Positions 8,325 to 16,289 of a DNA stretch of 64,000 bases are shown in pieces. Every line of letters begins with the position of its first letter. The stretch's first letter is position 1. Below the pieces are notes generated by a model that worked only from the letters and a program-made list of their open reading frames with translations, was not told where the DNA came from and did not search any database. Source of the DNA: Halomonas llamarensis (GTDB lineage: Bacteria; Pseudomonadota; Gammaproteobacteria; Pseudomonadales; Halomonadaceae); the NCBI RefSeq assembly GCF_023555005.1, contig NZ_JAMJPJ010000009.1, forward strand, positions 1 through 64,000, in the 5' to 3' direction. A program made the position numbers and the translations under genes.

Positions 8325-9109
8325 TGCGCGATACCACCAGGCGAGAAGCCGTCAAAGCGCGCTGGTTAAGCGCTTTTGGCATTGCGCGCTCGCTTCTGAT
8401 CTACTGGCGCCCAGGCCGTCAGCGCGGGCTTAAAAACCTGTATCGACCTTTTTTATTGCCCGGCACGCTGGCCTTTGATGTCGGCGCCCACTTAGGTGAT
8501 CGCAGCGCGGCATTCCACTCCCTTGGCGCCCGCGTGGTAGCACTGGAGCCGCAACCGCTGTTAACGCGCTGGTGTCGCCGCATAGTGGGTAACGATGTCA
8601 TACTGCTCCCTTTGGCGGCAGGAGCAACCCCCGGCCACGCTGAACTCGCCATCAGCCCAGCCAACTTAACCGTTTCCACACTCGCCGATCAGTGGCGCGA
8701 GCAGATTGGTCGCCATAACGCGGGGTTTGCTCACCTCCACTGGGCCGAGCGTGAGCGTGTGAACGTTACAACGCTTGATGCGCTGATTGCCGAATATGGC
8801 GAACCTGCGTTTATTAAAATCGACGTGGAAGGGTTTGAAGCCGACGTTTTAGCCGGGCTTAGCCAACCGGTCGCCGCCCTATCCGTTGAATTTGTTAGCG
8901 GCGCGTTGGAGGTCAGCCACGCCTGCGTCAAGCGTTTAAGCGCGCTCGGTGACTACCGTTACAATATTGTCGCTGGCGAACAGCGCACGTTTCGCTGGTC
9001 AGGCTGGAAAAGTGACGCCGAGGTACACGCGTGGCTTGCGGCGGGCGCAGATAGGCTGGCGTCCGGCGATATTTACGCCTGTCGTGCCGATCACACCTTA
9101 CTGAATTAA
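8324..9109 (+). CDS. FkbM-family methyltransferase
   Basis: The 261-aa SAM methyltransferase of the FkbM type shows motif I at LAFDVGAHLGDRS (about residue 48), an acidic strand end at VVALEPQP, and the family's late FIKIDVEGFEADVL block near residue 165. FkbM enzymes O-methylate sugars and other hydroxyls. The start codon shares one base with the opgH stop, and AGGAG lies 8 nt before it, so it is translated from the opgGH transcript. A role in methylating glucans or another envelope sugar is inferred from position only. Confidence 0.82.
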   Translation: MRDTTRREAVKARWLSAFGIARSLLIYWRPGRQRGLKNLYRPFLLPGTLAFDVGAHLGDRSAAFHSLGARVVALEPQPLLTRWCRRIVGNDVILLPLAAGATPGHAELAISPANLTVSTLADQWREQIGRHNAGFAHLHWAERERVNVTTLDALIAEYGEPAFIKIDVEGFEADVLAGLSQPVAALSVEFVSGALEVSHACVKRLSALGDYRYNIVAGEQRTFRWSGWKSDAEVHAWLAAGADRLASGDIYACRADHTLLN

Positions 9110-9133
9110 CCCGTTTCACCGTTAAGGCTCTAT

Positions 9134-9904
9134 ATGCACCTTGATTGGCAGCACCTAACCGCCCCTGAACTAAACGCCATAGCCAACCGCGATCCGGTGG
9201 CGGTATTGGTTCTCGGCGCTACCGAACAGCACGGCGCGCATCTGCCGCTAAGCACGGATACCACCATTGGCCTCGGCCTACAGCAGGCCATGTGTGACGC
9301 GCTATCGGATGACGTGATGGCGCTATGCCTGCCCCCCATGACGATTGGCTCAAGCGACGAGCACGCAAGTTTCCCCGGCACCTTGAGCTTGCCAGCCAGG
9401 CTTGCCATCGAAATCCTAGAGGCCTACGGCGACAGCATCGCCCGAGCGGGCATCCAGCGGCTGGTGCTGATCAACAGCCACGGCGGCAACAAAGCGGTGA
9501 TGGACCTTGCGGCGCTAACGCTGCGCCGTCGCCATGACATGCGCGTGGTCAAAGCCACGTATACGCGTTTGCCGCCCTTGGAAGCCGCGCTCGATGCTGA
9601 GGAACTTCGCCGTGGTTTGCACGGCGGCGCGCTGGAAACCGCGATGATGCTTTACTTGGCACCGGAGCAGGTCAACATGCAGAAGGCAACGAACGCCCTA
9701 TCTCCAGCCCGGTATCCCAGCGCGCTAGTAGGCCCTGAAGGAGCGGCGCCGTTTGCCTGGCTGGCGGAGGATTTATCGCCCACGGGCATTGCGGGTAACG
9801 CCACTCAGGCCACGGCAGCGCTTGGCGAGCGCTTAGTGCATCATTACGGGCGCCTGCTCGCTCAAGTGGTGGAAGAAACCGCACAGTTACCGCCATTAGC
9901 CTGA
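9134..9904 (+). CDS. Creatininase-family metal-dependent amidohydrolase
   Basis: The 256-aa protein carries the creatininase metal site: GATEQHGAHLPLSTDT near residues 29-44 (Glu, His and Asp ligands), INSHGGN near 120, and HGGALETAMM near 163. The fold includes creatinine amidohydrolases, mycofactocin peptidases and the archaeal ArfB enzyme, which deformylates an early riboflavin/F420 pyrimidine intermediate. It is convergent with a GTP cyclohydrolase II gene and close to a RibD-type reductase, so a pyrimidine or formamide substrate is more likely here than creatinine. That step is inference. ATG 9134 has AAGG upstream. Confidence 0.82.
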   Translation: MHLDWQHLTAPELNAIANRDPVAVLVLGATEQHGAHLPLSTDTTIGLGLQQAMCDALSDDVMALCLPPMTIGSSDEHASFPGTLSLPARLAIEILEAYGDSIARAGIQRLVLINSHGGNKAVMDLAALTLRRRHDMRVVKATYTRLPPLEAALDAEELRRGLHGGALETAMMLYLAPEQVNMQKATNALSPARYPSALVGPEGAAPFAWLAEDLSPTGIAGNATQATAALGERLVHHYGRLLAQVVEETAQLPPLA

Positions 9905-9917
9905 TGACATACGTGGT

Positions 9918-11036
9918 TTAGCCATTGGGCTGCGCGTCATTGAGCACGTCGCGCAGGGCGTCGTGAAGGTAGTGGCCCGAGCGATTCGCCTTGGCGGTGA
10001 GATAACGCTGGTTATGATCGGTCACGCTGCCGTAAAGCGCTTGCCGAGAGACCACCTCGATACCGCCGTCGCGTAGTGCCGCCATTTTCAGCGGGTTATT
10101 GGTCAAAAGCTGCACCTGGGTAATCCCCAGCGCATTCAGCATATCCACCGCGACGCCGTAGCGGCGCTCATCGTCGCCAAACCCAAGCACCTGATCGGCA
10201 TCGACCGTATCTAGCCCAGCATCTTGCAGGGTATAAGCCCGAAGCTTGTTCGCAAGCCCAATGCCGCGGCCTTCTTGCGCCAGATAGAGCAGCACCCCGC
10301 CGCCCATGGCGCTGATTTCCGCCACGGCATTGCGCAGCTGCTCGCCGCAGTCGCAACGCAGGCTACCAAACAGATCCCCGGTCAAGCAGGCGGAATGCAG
10401 GCGAATCGGCACCGGCACCTCGGCGTTTTCCACGGCCCCAATTACCACTGCCACGTGCTCGCGCAGGCCATCGGGCTCACGGAACAGCACAAACCGCGAC
10501 GCTTGGGCATTCTCCAGCGGAATATCCGCTTCGCTAACGCGCTTGAGCATCCCCGCCGCCCCGTGAAGCGCTGTCAAGGCGTCACCGGCGTCCAAGCGTA
10601 AAAGCTCACCCTGCGAAATCTTAGCCTCGATAGTGCCTTGCTGCGCCTCATCCACGTCGGCACACAAAGCCGCAGGCAACAGCAGTGCGCGACGCATCAA
10701 CGCCAGTGCGCTGCGCTCGCCCGGCCCCGCCGGGGAAAGCCCAATTAAGCGCTGTTTCTCCCCGTGCGGTTTTGCCACCGCTAAGTCATGCAGGGTTACT
10801 GTGCTCATTTCGGTGGCCAACGGTAGCCTTGCCGCCTCGGCGCTGATCGAGTGCCCCATCGCGGCTAAGCGGTGACGCGTTAATACCAGTGTCGGGCGCG
10901 AGCCTGACAGTGCAGCCAACCCTTCCACCGAATCACTGCCTTCCAAGGCTTGCACCAGCAGCGGGCGCGAACCGGTGTGGATCACCACCGGTAGCCCACG
11001 GCGAATATCGAAAATGGCACGTTCAACGTGGTACAT
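9918..11036 (-). CDS. ribA: GTP cyclohydrolase II with N-terminal extension
   Basis: This 372-aa enzyme opens GTP to 2,5-diamino-6-ribosylamino-pyrimidinone phosphate with loss of formate. The catalytic domain fills the C-terminal 200 residues. The zinc site CLTGDLFGSLRCDCGEQL has all three Cys, and EGRGIGLANK and LLTNNPLKM are intact. One change stands out: HSACLTGD where most enzymes have HSECLTGD. The N-terminal 165 residues lack the acidic DHBP-synthase motif, so this is not RibBA; they resemble the extension of alphaproteobacterial-type RibA. GAGGAA lies 6 nt before ATG 11036. The gene could be housekeeping or dedicated to the neighbouring cluster. Confidence 0.88.
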   Translation of the reverse strand: MYHVERAIFDIRRGLPVVIHTGSRPLLVQALEGSDSVEGLAALSGSRPTLVLTRHRLAAMGHSISAEAARLPLATEMSTVTLHDLAVAKPHGEKQRLIGLSPAGPGERSALALMRRALLLPAALCADVDEAQQGTIEAKISQGELLRLDAGDALTALHGAAGMLKRVSEADIPLENAQASRFVLFREPDGLREHVAVVIGAVENAEVPVPIRLHSACLTGDLFGSLRCDCGEQLRNAVAEISAMGGGVLLYLAQEGRGIGLANKLRAYTLQDAGLDTVDADQVLGFGDDERRYGVAVDMLNALGITQVQLLTNNPLKMAALRDGGIEVVSRQALYGSVTDHNQRYLTAKANRSGHYLHDALRDVLNDAQPNG

Positions 11037-11089
11037 AGAAGCTTCCTCGCTTTTTATTCAGGCTCGCCTTGATTCAAAAAAACTGGTGC

Positions 11090-11118
11090 TTGCACGGCCG
11101 CTGACGCCCGCGCATGAT
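11090..11118 (+). promoter_or_regulatory. Putative sigma-70 promoter of the RibD-type reductase gene
   Basis: A TTGCAC box at 11090-11095 and a CATGAT box at 11113-11118 are separated by 17 bp. They lie in the 111-bp gap between divergent ribA and the reductase gene. GGAG and the start at 11148 follow at the expected distance. The gap is too short to hold an FMN riboswitch, and none is visible. Confidence 0.3.
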
Positions 11119-11147
11119 AAATCCCTCTTGCACCGCACGGAGGCGCC

Positions 11148-11882
11148 ATGTCTGATAACACCACCATGTCCGACAATAATGCGACGCCCGACACCACCGA
11201 CCTTCTCGACGGCTTGACCCCGTTGGTGTCGCGCCAAGAGTGGGTGATCGCTCAGCTGGGGCAAAGCCTTGACGGGCGCATCGCCACCGAAAGCGGCCAT
11301 TCGCACTACATCAACGGCCACGAGAGTTTGGTGCATCTGCACCGGTTGCGCGCGCTGTGCGATGCGGTGATTATCGGCGCGGGCACGGCCAGCGCCGATA
11401 ACCCGCAGCTGACCGTACGCCATGCCAGCGGCGCGAATCCTGTGCGTGTCATTCTCGATCCGCGTGGCCGCGTGCCGCCGACACTGACGCTCTTTCAAGA
11501 CGACGCGGCCCCCACGCTGCATTTGCTCGGGCCTGAGGTATCGCTGCCCGCCCCGGCCCCGCATGTTCGGCGGCAACCATTGCCACTGATGGCTAACGGG
11601 CAGTTCTCACCTGCGGCGGTCATCGCCCACCTGAAGACGCGGGGTTACGCGCGCATATTGGTCGAAGGCGGGGGGATAACCGTCTCGCAGTTCATCGAAG
11701 CCGGTGTGGTTGAGCGATTGCACCTGCTCGTCGCGCCACTGCTGATTGGATCGGGCCGCCCCGGCCTTGCCATGACGCCAATCGACACCCTGGCCACGGC
11801 CCTGCGCCCGCGTGCGCGGCGTTTCAGCTGTGGGGATGACACCCTGTTTGACCTCTGTCTGAACGGGCCCGATACAGCCTGA
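11148..11882 (+). CDS. Stand-alone RibD C-terminal-type pyrimidine reductase
   Basis: The 244-aa protein is a RibD C-terminal/DHFR-like reductase without the N-terminal deaminase half of bacterial RibD. Conserved blocks are QSLDGRIA (near residue 41), HRLRALCDAVIIGAGTASADNPQLTVR (residues about 64-90) and ILVEGGGITVSQF (near 171). It is likely to reduce the ribose side chain of a GTP-derived pyrimidine with NADPH, as the archaeal and fungal RIB7 enzymes do. It is divergent from ribA and has GGAG 6 nt before ATG 11148. Its last 276 bp lie antisense to the open end of the membrane-protein gene on the minus strand. Confidence 0.85.
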   Translation: MSDNTTMSDNNATPDTTDLLDGLTPLVSRQEWVIAQLGQSLDGRIATESGHSHYINGHESLVHLHRLRALCDAVIIGAGTASADNPQLTVRHASGANPVRVILDPRGRVPPTLTLFQDDAAPTLHLLGPEVSLPAPAPHVRRQPLPLMANGQFSPAAVIAHLKTRGYARILVEGGGITVSQFIEAGVVERLHLLVAPLLIGSGRPGLAMTPIDTLATALRPRARRFSCGDDTLFDLCLNGPDTA

Positions 11883-12803
11883 CCCGGCAGGCGTAGCACG
11901 GCGGCGGCGCGAAAGTGCGACCCAAAGCCCGGGCAATGTCGCGACCAAGACGATCACCCCGTACGCCAGCGACACCGCCACGCCCTGGCTGGGCGCTAAC
12001 CCCACCCACGCCCAGACGCTGGCGGCGGCACCTTCGCGAAGCCCCCAGCCCGCCACGGAGAGCGGAATCAGCATGGAGAGTAACAGCGGCGGTGCCAGCG
12101 CCAACAGCACACTGGCCGGTAAATCGACCCCGATCGCTCGCGCCGCGCACAGCATCACTAAAGCGTAGCTGAAGACAATCAGCATCGACGACGCCAGCTG
12201 CCAGGCCCACACCCCGCCATGCCAGAGCCCACGGTGAATATCCGCCCACAAAGCGCTCACCCAGCCCTGCAGGTGTACCCGCTCCGGCATGACCACCGCG
12301 ATTAACCCAACGCCAAGCGCAACGCTAACCGCGCCTGCCGCCAGCCAAAAGTAACCACTTTTTCCCAGCACCGCGTGCCACAAAGGTGAACTGACCAGCG
12401 CCAGCGCCGTTAATAGCCCCACGGCCAGCTGCCCCGAAGCGCGCTCGATAATCACCGCCCGCCAGGCGTTACCGCGCTTTGATGTCTGCTGCGCGTGGCG
12501 TAACGCACGCCCGGCATCCCCCAGCACGCCACCGGGCAACACCTGATTGATGAACAGTGACAGGTAATACTCCGCCACCGCGTAACAGTAGCGCAGCGGC
12601 ACGCCGACCAATCCCGCCGTTAGGCGCCAGCGCCAAGCACACAGCAGCACCTGCAAGACGCTAATCGCCAATCCAAGCACAAGCCAGGGCAGCGAAAACG
12701 CCTGCACCTCACGGATAATCGCGCGCGGGTCAAGCAAAAGCGCCACGGCCAACAACACGCCGACGCTAATCGCAAGCCGCTTCACGGCTGTGCACTTAGC
12801 CAT
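11607..12803 (-). CDS. UPF0104 / lysylphosphatidylglycerol synthase TM-type membrane protein (flippase-like)
   Basis: The protein is 399 aa from ATG 12803, which overlaps the stop of the glycosyltransferase gene by 8 bp. The first 300 residues hold seven or eight hydrophobic helices. The family signatures are INQVLPGGVLGDAGRALRHA near residue 80 and LPLSVAGWGLREGAAASVW-type sequence near 230 (here LIPLSVAGWGLREG). Relatives (AglD/MprF membrane domain) are proposed lipid or polyprenyl-linked substrate transporters. After about residue 307 the frame continues 92 residues of basic, low-complexity-looking sequence antisense to the reductase gene. The usual family length is near 310-330 aa, so this tail may be read-through after loss of a stop. 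Confidence 0.78.
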   Translation of the reverse strand: MAKCTAVKRLAISVGVLLAVALLLDPRAIIREVQAFSLPWLVLGLAISVLQVLLCAWRWRLTAGLVGVPLRYCYAVAEYYLSLFINQVLPGGVLGDAGRALRHAQQTSKRGNAWRAVIIERASGQLAVGLLTALALVSSPLWHAVLGKSGYFWLAAGAVSVALGVGLIAVVMPERVHLQGWVSALWADIHRGLWHGGVWAWQLASSMLIVFSYALVMLCAARAIGVDLPASVLLALAPPLLLSMLIPLSVAGWGLREGAAASVWAWVGLAPSQGVAVSLAYGVIVLVATLPGLWVALSRRRRATPAGSGCIGPVQTEVKQGVIPTAETPRTRAQGRGQGVDWRHGKAGAARSNQQWRDEQVQSLNHTGFDELRDGYPPAFDQYARVTPRLQVGDDRRR

Positions 12804-14724
12804 GCGCAGGCCTCGCCCACATATCCCGGTGATCGACAAACGCACCTAGATCACCAGCCTCCACCTGCGCCAAACGCTGGGCGCGCCAGGCGTTAATCCG
12901 CTCACGTGCCTCTGGGGCCTGTTCTATTGCCGCTTGGGCCCAGCCGTCGATTAGCGGGTGAAGCAGTGCGGTGTGTTCGGCTTGGCCCGCTTTTAGCCGC
13001 CAAGGCGATGCGGCTTCTTCCACATAAAAGCCAGCGGCGTTGAGGCGCTTGACCAGCTCACAATGCGCCCGGCCGCCGAGTGCCGCCCCGAAGCCTTTAT
13101 CGCGCTGCTGATGGGCGTTGAACAACGCATGAATATACGCGTCGTCTGGGTCTTTAAGTGGCGCGTCGCGGGCATCGGTGAGATGCCATTCACCGGTGAT
13201 ACTTAACGCGATCAACAGCGCCTGGCGATACTCAGCGCAGCGCGCTACCAAAACATCGAGCCACTCGGCGGAAACAAGATCCAGAAGCGCCGAGGCACTG
13301 ATCACATCCGCCTGAACCGGCCAGCGTGAAGAAAGCTCGGTAAGCGAGCAAGTCAGCGTTTTCACTGTAACCGATTGACTATCACCGTCGCGTAATACGG
13401 CGCAACGCTTGCGTGCCTGTTGCAGTAGCACCGGGTCATGGTCGATTAACTGCCAGTGCTGTGGGCCGTGCCAGAACGGAGCGAGAAAACACACGTTACT
13501 GCCCCGGCCGCAGCCGAGATCCACTATCTCAAGCGGCTTCCTGCGTGCCGACGGCCGATCTGTCATTAACCACGTAGCCGCCAGGTCGACCAAATGCTGG
13601 CTGCGAGCTTTGGCGTCCACCGGCTCACGCAGCGCGAGCCAATCGGCAGCAAAATATCCGTCTGACGTGGAAGATTCGAGAATTCGGCCGAACTGCTCAC
13701 CCGCTGCTTGCCAATCGTTTAGCTTCTCGCGTGCCTGCTTAGCCCCTTGGCGAAGGCGCTCGCGCAGCAAAGGTTCGGTGATAAAGCGCGTCAGTGCAGC
13801 GGTTAACGCGTCGCTATCCCCAGGTGGCACTTTCAGTCCAGCCGCATCGGGCAAGGTGTCATTTAGCGCGCCGCCTGTTGTGGTGATGACCGGTAAGCCA
13901 TGCGACAACGCTTCGGTCACCACCATGCCATAGCCCTCGTACCAAGACGGCAGCACCAACACATCGGCACGCTGGTAAGCGGCTTCAAGCTCGGCACTAT
14001 CGCATTCGCCGTGCAAGCGTAGCGAGTCGGTAAGCCCATGCTCATCGATTAGTGTCGCCACGCGATTGGCAAACTCGGGGGCACGTTCGTTACTGCCGTA
14101 GCAGTGGCACTGCCAATTAAGCTGCGACAGCGGCCCAAGCGCTTTGGCCAAGATATCCTGGCCTTTACGCGGTGTGACGGTGGCAACGCAAAGTAGGTTC
14201 AAGCGCCCGTCGCGCGTGGGCTCGCTTAGCGGCGCAGGCGTCACGCCGGGTTCCACGACATTGATGGGGGCCAGCCTAACCCCTACCTCGGCAGCCAGTA
14301 TCTCCAGGCGGCGCCGAGTAAAGTGGCTGGTCACGATAAGGCGCGCCACCGCCGCCAGCGCCGTCATTTCGCTGTGGTGGAACTGCGCTTGTTTGGCCGC
14401 TGTTAGCCCCTGCTCATCGCCCAGCGGGTGATGCACCAACGCAGTGATATCGAGCCGCGCGTGGTGGCGTATTATCACCTCGGGCAGCGCGCCCATGGCG
14501 AGGCCATCGATAACCACCTGGCGGCCGTCGGGCTGGGCCGTTAAGGCAACGTCTAAGGATTTTTCTGCGACGCTATCCGCGTCAGGAAAACGGCCCTCAA
14601 GCCCGACAACATCTACCTGCCAGCCAGCCTCGCGCAGCGCGTAGGTGATATGGGCATCGTAAAGATAACCGCCGGTGCGCTGAGCCGGGTCGCCCGCGAC
14701 AACCAAGGTCAAGCGCTGGTTCAC
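12796..14724 (-). CDS. GT4 glycosyltransferase fused to a class I SAM methyltransferase
   Basis: The 642-aa protein has two domains. Residues 1-360 are a GT-B family 4 glycosyltransferase: GGYLYDAHITYALREAGW at the N-terminus, VEPGV near 160, ATVTPRKGQDIL near 185, and the donor-site block PSWYEGYGMVVTEALSHGLPV near 265. Residues about 395-640 are a methyltransferase with VDLGCGRGSNVCFLAPFW near 410 and LIDHDP one strand later. It likely glycosylates then methylates one acceptor; the substrate is unknown. GTG 14724 overlaps the PTPS-like stop as GTGA, with GAGGG 6 nt upstream. A TTG at 14748 is the longer alternative. Confidence 0.87.
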   Translation of the reverse strand: MNQRLTLVVAGDPAQRTGGYLYDAHITYALREAGWQVDVVGLEGRFPDADSVAEKSLDVALTAQPDGRQVVIDGLAMGALPEVIIRHHARLDITALVHHPLGDEQGLTAAKQAQFHHSEMTALAAVARLIVTSHFTRRRLEILAAEVGVRLAPINVVEPGVTPAPLSEPTRDGRLNLLCVATVTPRKGQDILAKALGPLSQLNWQCHCYGSNERAPEFANRVATLIDEHGLTDSLRLHGECDSAELEAAYQRADVLVLPSWYEGYGMVVTEALSHGLPVITTTGGALNDTLPDAAGLKVPPGDSDALTAALTRFITEPLLRERLRQGAKQAREKLNDWQAAGEQFGRILESSTSDGYFAADWLALREPVDAKARSQHLVDLAATWLMTDRPSARRKPLEIVDLGCGRGSNVCFLAPFWHGPQHWQLIDHDPVLLQQARKRCAVLRDGDSQSVTVKTLTCSLTELSSRWPVQADVISASALLDLVSAEWLDVLVARCAEYRQALLIALSITGEWHLTDARDAPLKDPDDAYIHALFNAHQQRDKGFGAALGGRAHCELVKRLNAAGFYVEEAASPWRLKAGQAEHTALLHPLIDGWAQAAIEQAPEARERINAWRAQRLAQVEAGDLGAFVDHRDMWARPAHG

Positions 14725-15119
14725 AGGGCGCCCTCGTAGCTTGCCCAAGCGATGTGCGACTCGTGGAGCTTGACTTCCACTCGCTCAATACCCTTTGCCG
14801 TTTCGCCTAACTCGCCTTGCTGGATTGCCCCAGCAATACGGTCAAAAATCACCTTGGCCATGAACTCGGTCGTGGTGTTGTGCCCTTTAAGCGACTCGAC
14901 TTCGTCTAAGTTGCGGTAGTTGTAGTCGGCCAACATCGCTTTGAGGGATTCACTCGCCAGGCCGATATCAATTACCAAGCCGTCGCTATCGAGCTCGGGG
15001 CGCTGAAAAACAACGTCCACCACGTACGTTGCGCCGTGCATTTGCTGCGCGGGGCCAAACACCTCGCCGTTGAAACTGTGGGCAATCATCAGGTGATCAC
15101 GAACGCAAAGACGGTACAT
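14721..15119 (-). CDS. Divergent 6-pyruvoyl-tetrahydropterin synthase/QueD-family protein
   Basis: The 132-aa T-fold protein starts at ATG 15119, with AAGGAG 6 nt upstream. Alignment by eye with QueD places His14 and His28 at two zinc-ligand positions. The third ligand of the HGH motif is Ala30 (HGATY), the catalytic Cys position is Ala24, and the catalytic His region LDHHYLN reads LADYNYRNL. The late Glu that holds the pterin ring is kept (KLHESHIAW). The fold and a pterin or purine-like ligand are therefore likely, but classical PTPS or CPH4 synthase chemistry is doubtful. It lies between the dehydrogenase and glycosyltransferase genes in one operon. Confidence 0.85.
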   Translation of the reverse strand: MYRLCVRDHLMIAHSFNGEVFGPAQQMHGATYVVDVVFQRPELDSDGLVIDIGLASESLKAMLADYNYRNLDEVESLKGHNTTTEFMAKVIFDRIAGAIQQGELGETAKGIERVEVKLHESHIAWASYEGAL

Positions 15120-15169
15120 AAAAGCTCCTTTTTTCAATCAGTGACATATTTCTCAATCACACATTTGGT

Positions 15170-16147
15170 TTAATACCGTATCCGGTGGCAGAGCTCGCCG
15201 CTGTCTGGGGCAAAAATATCGGCCGCCACCTGGGGCAAATCGGCAAAAGCGGATTCACCGCTAATCAGCGCATCCAAGGCCGGGTCGCTAAGCAAGCGCA
15301 GCGCTAACGTAAGACGCCGCTCAAAATCCCAACGCGGCTGTTGGTGCGTGGGTAACCGGCCGACTTGGCTAGCGCGCAGGGTCAGCCGCTGCGAATGAAA
15401 CGCCCCACCGAGCGACACCGGAACGTTGCCTTCGCCATACCAGCTCATTTCGATGATACGACCTTCCATTCCGGCAAGCGAAAACGCTGTATTCAGCCCT
15501 TCGCTGTGGCCGCTGGCATGAATCACAAGGTCTTGCGCCGCCTGGGCGTTGTCGGGCAAAGCAAATGAAACGTTTAACGCTTCGGCCACTGTTTGACGCT
15601 GTGGGTTGGTATCCACCAGCTGCACGTCGGTGCCGATGACGCGCTGGCAAAGATACGCCACCAGGGCTCCCACCACCCCCGCACCGATAACACTGATACG
15701 CTCACCGGGAAGCGGCCTTGCATCCCATACGCCGTTCAATGCGGTTTCCATATTGGCCGCAAGAATGGCGCGCTCAACCGGGGTGCCCTCAGGCAATACA
15801 TGCACCGCGCTGGCAGGAACGACGTAGCGATCCTGATGCGGATAGAGGCAAAATACCATTTTACCTCTCAGTGCCGCGGGGCCGGCGACCACCTCACCGA
15901 CGCTGCTATAACCATATTTAACCGGCGCGGGAAAATCGCCCTCCTGAAATGGGGCGCGCATACGTTCATGTTCAGAGCTAGGCACGCGCCCATGAAAGAC
16001 CAACGATTCGGACCCGCGACTAATCCCGCTGTAATACGCCTTCACTTCCACTGGGGCTTCGATATCCGATAATTGCAGCGGCGTTTGGCGCAGTTCTCCT
16101 TTACCGGGAGCGCTTAGCCAGAAAGCCGTGGCACCTTGATTTGCCAT
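15170..16147 (-). CDS. Medium-chain dehydrogenase/reductase, zinc-independent by sequence
   Basis: The 325-aa MDR-superfamily protein has a GroES-like N-terminal half and a Rossmann domain with VIGAGVVGALVAYL near residue 150 for NAD(P). The usual catalytic-zinc cysteine motif (GICGxD) reads SGISRGSES, and no structural-zinc Cys cluster is present, so it probably acts without zinc, as quinone-oxidoreductase-type and BchC-like relatives do. It is the first gene of the minus-strand operon dehydrogenase, PTPS-like, glycosyltransferase-methyltransferase and membrane protein. It could reduce or oxidise a side chain of the pathway intermediate; the substrate is not determined. Confidence 0.8.
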   Translation of the reverse strand: MANQGATAFWLSAPGKGELRQTPLQLSDIEAPVEVKAYYSGISRGSESLVFHGRVPSSEHERMRAPFQEGDFPAPVKYGYSSVGEVVAGPAALRGKMVFCLYPHQDRYVVPASAVHVLPEGTPVERAILAANMETALNGVWDARPLPGERISVIGAGVVGALVAYLCQRVIGTDVQLVDTNPQRQTVAEALNVSFALPDNAQAAQDLVIHASGHSEGLNTAFSLAGMEGRIIEMSWYGEGNVPVSLGGAFHSQRLTLRASQVGRLPTHQQPRWDFERRLTLALRLLSDPALDALISGESAFADLPQVAADIFAPDSGELCHRIRY

Positions 16148-16289
16148 GCATCATCCTTTCTTCGTCAGCGTGTTTGGGTATTATTCCAACGTAAGCGACT
16201 TTACTCGACAACGCCACCTTCTTCTACAAGAATGGTACATGGAAATAACTTTGCAACAGCCAACCCTATTGACTCTTGGGAGCGTCGCG

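Noticed and set aside
11037..11147. FMN riboswitch upstream of ribA
   Set aside because: The divergent gap is 111 bp, and no conserved RFN segments could be found on either strand.
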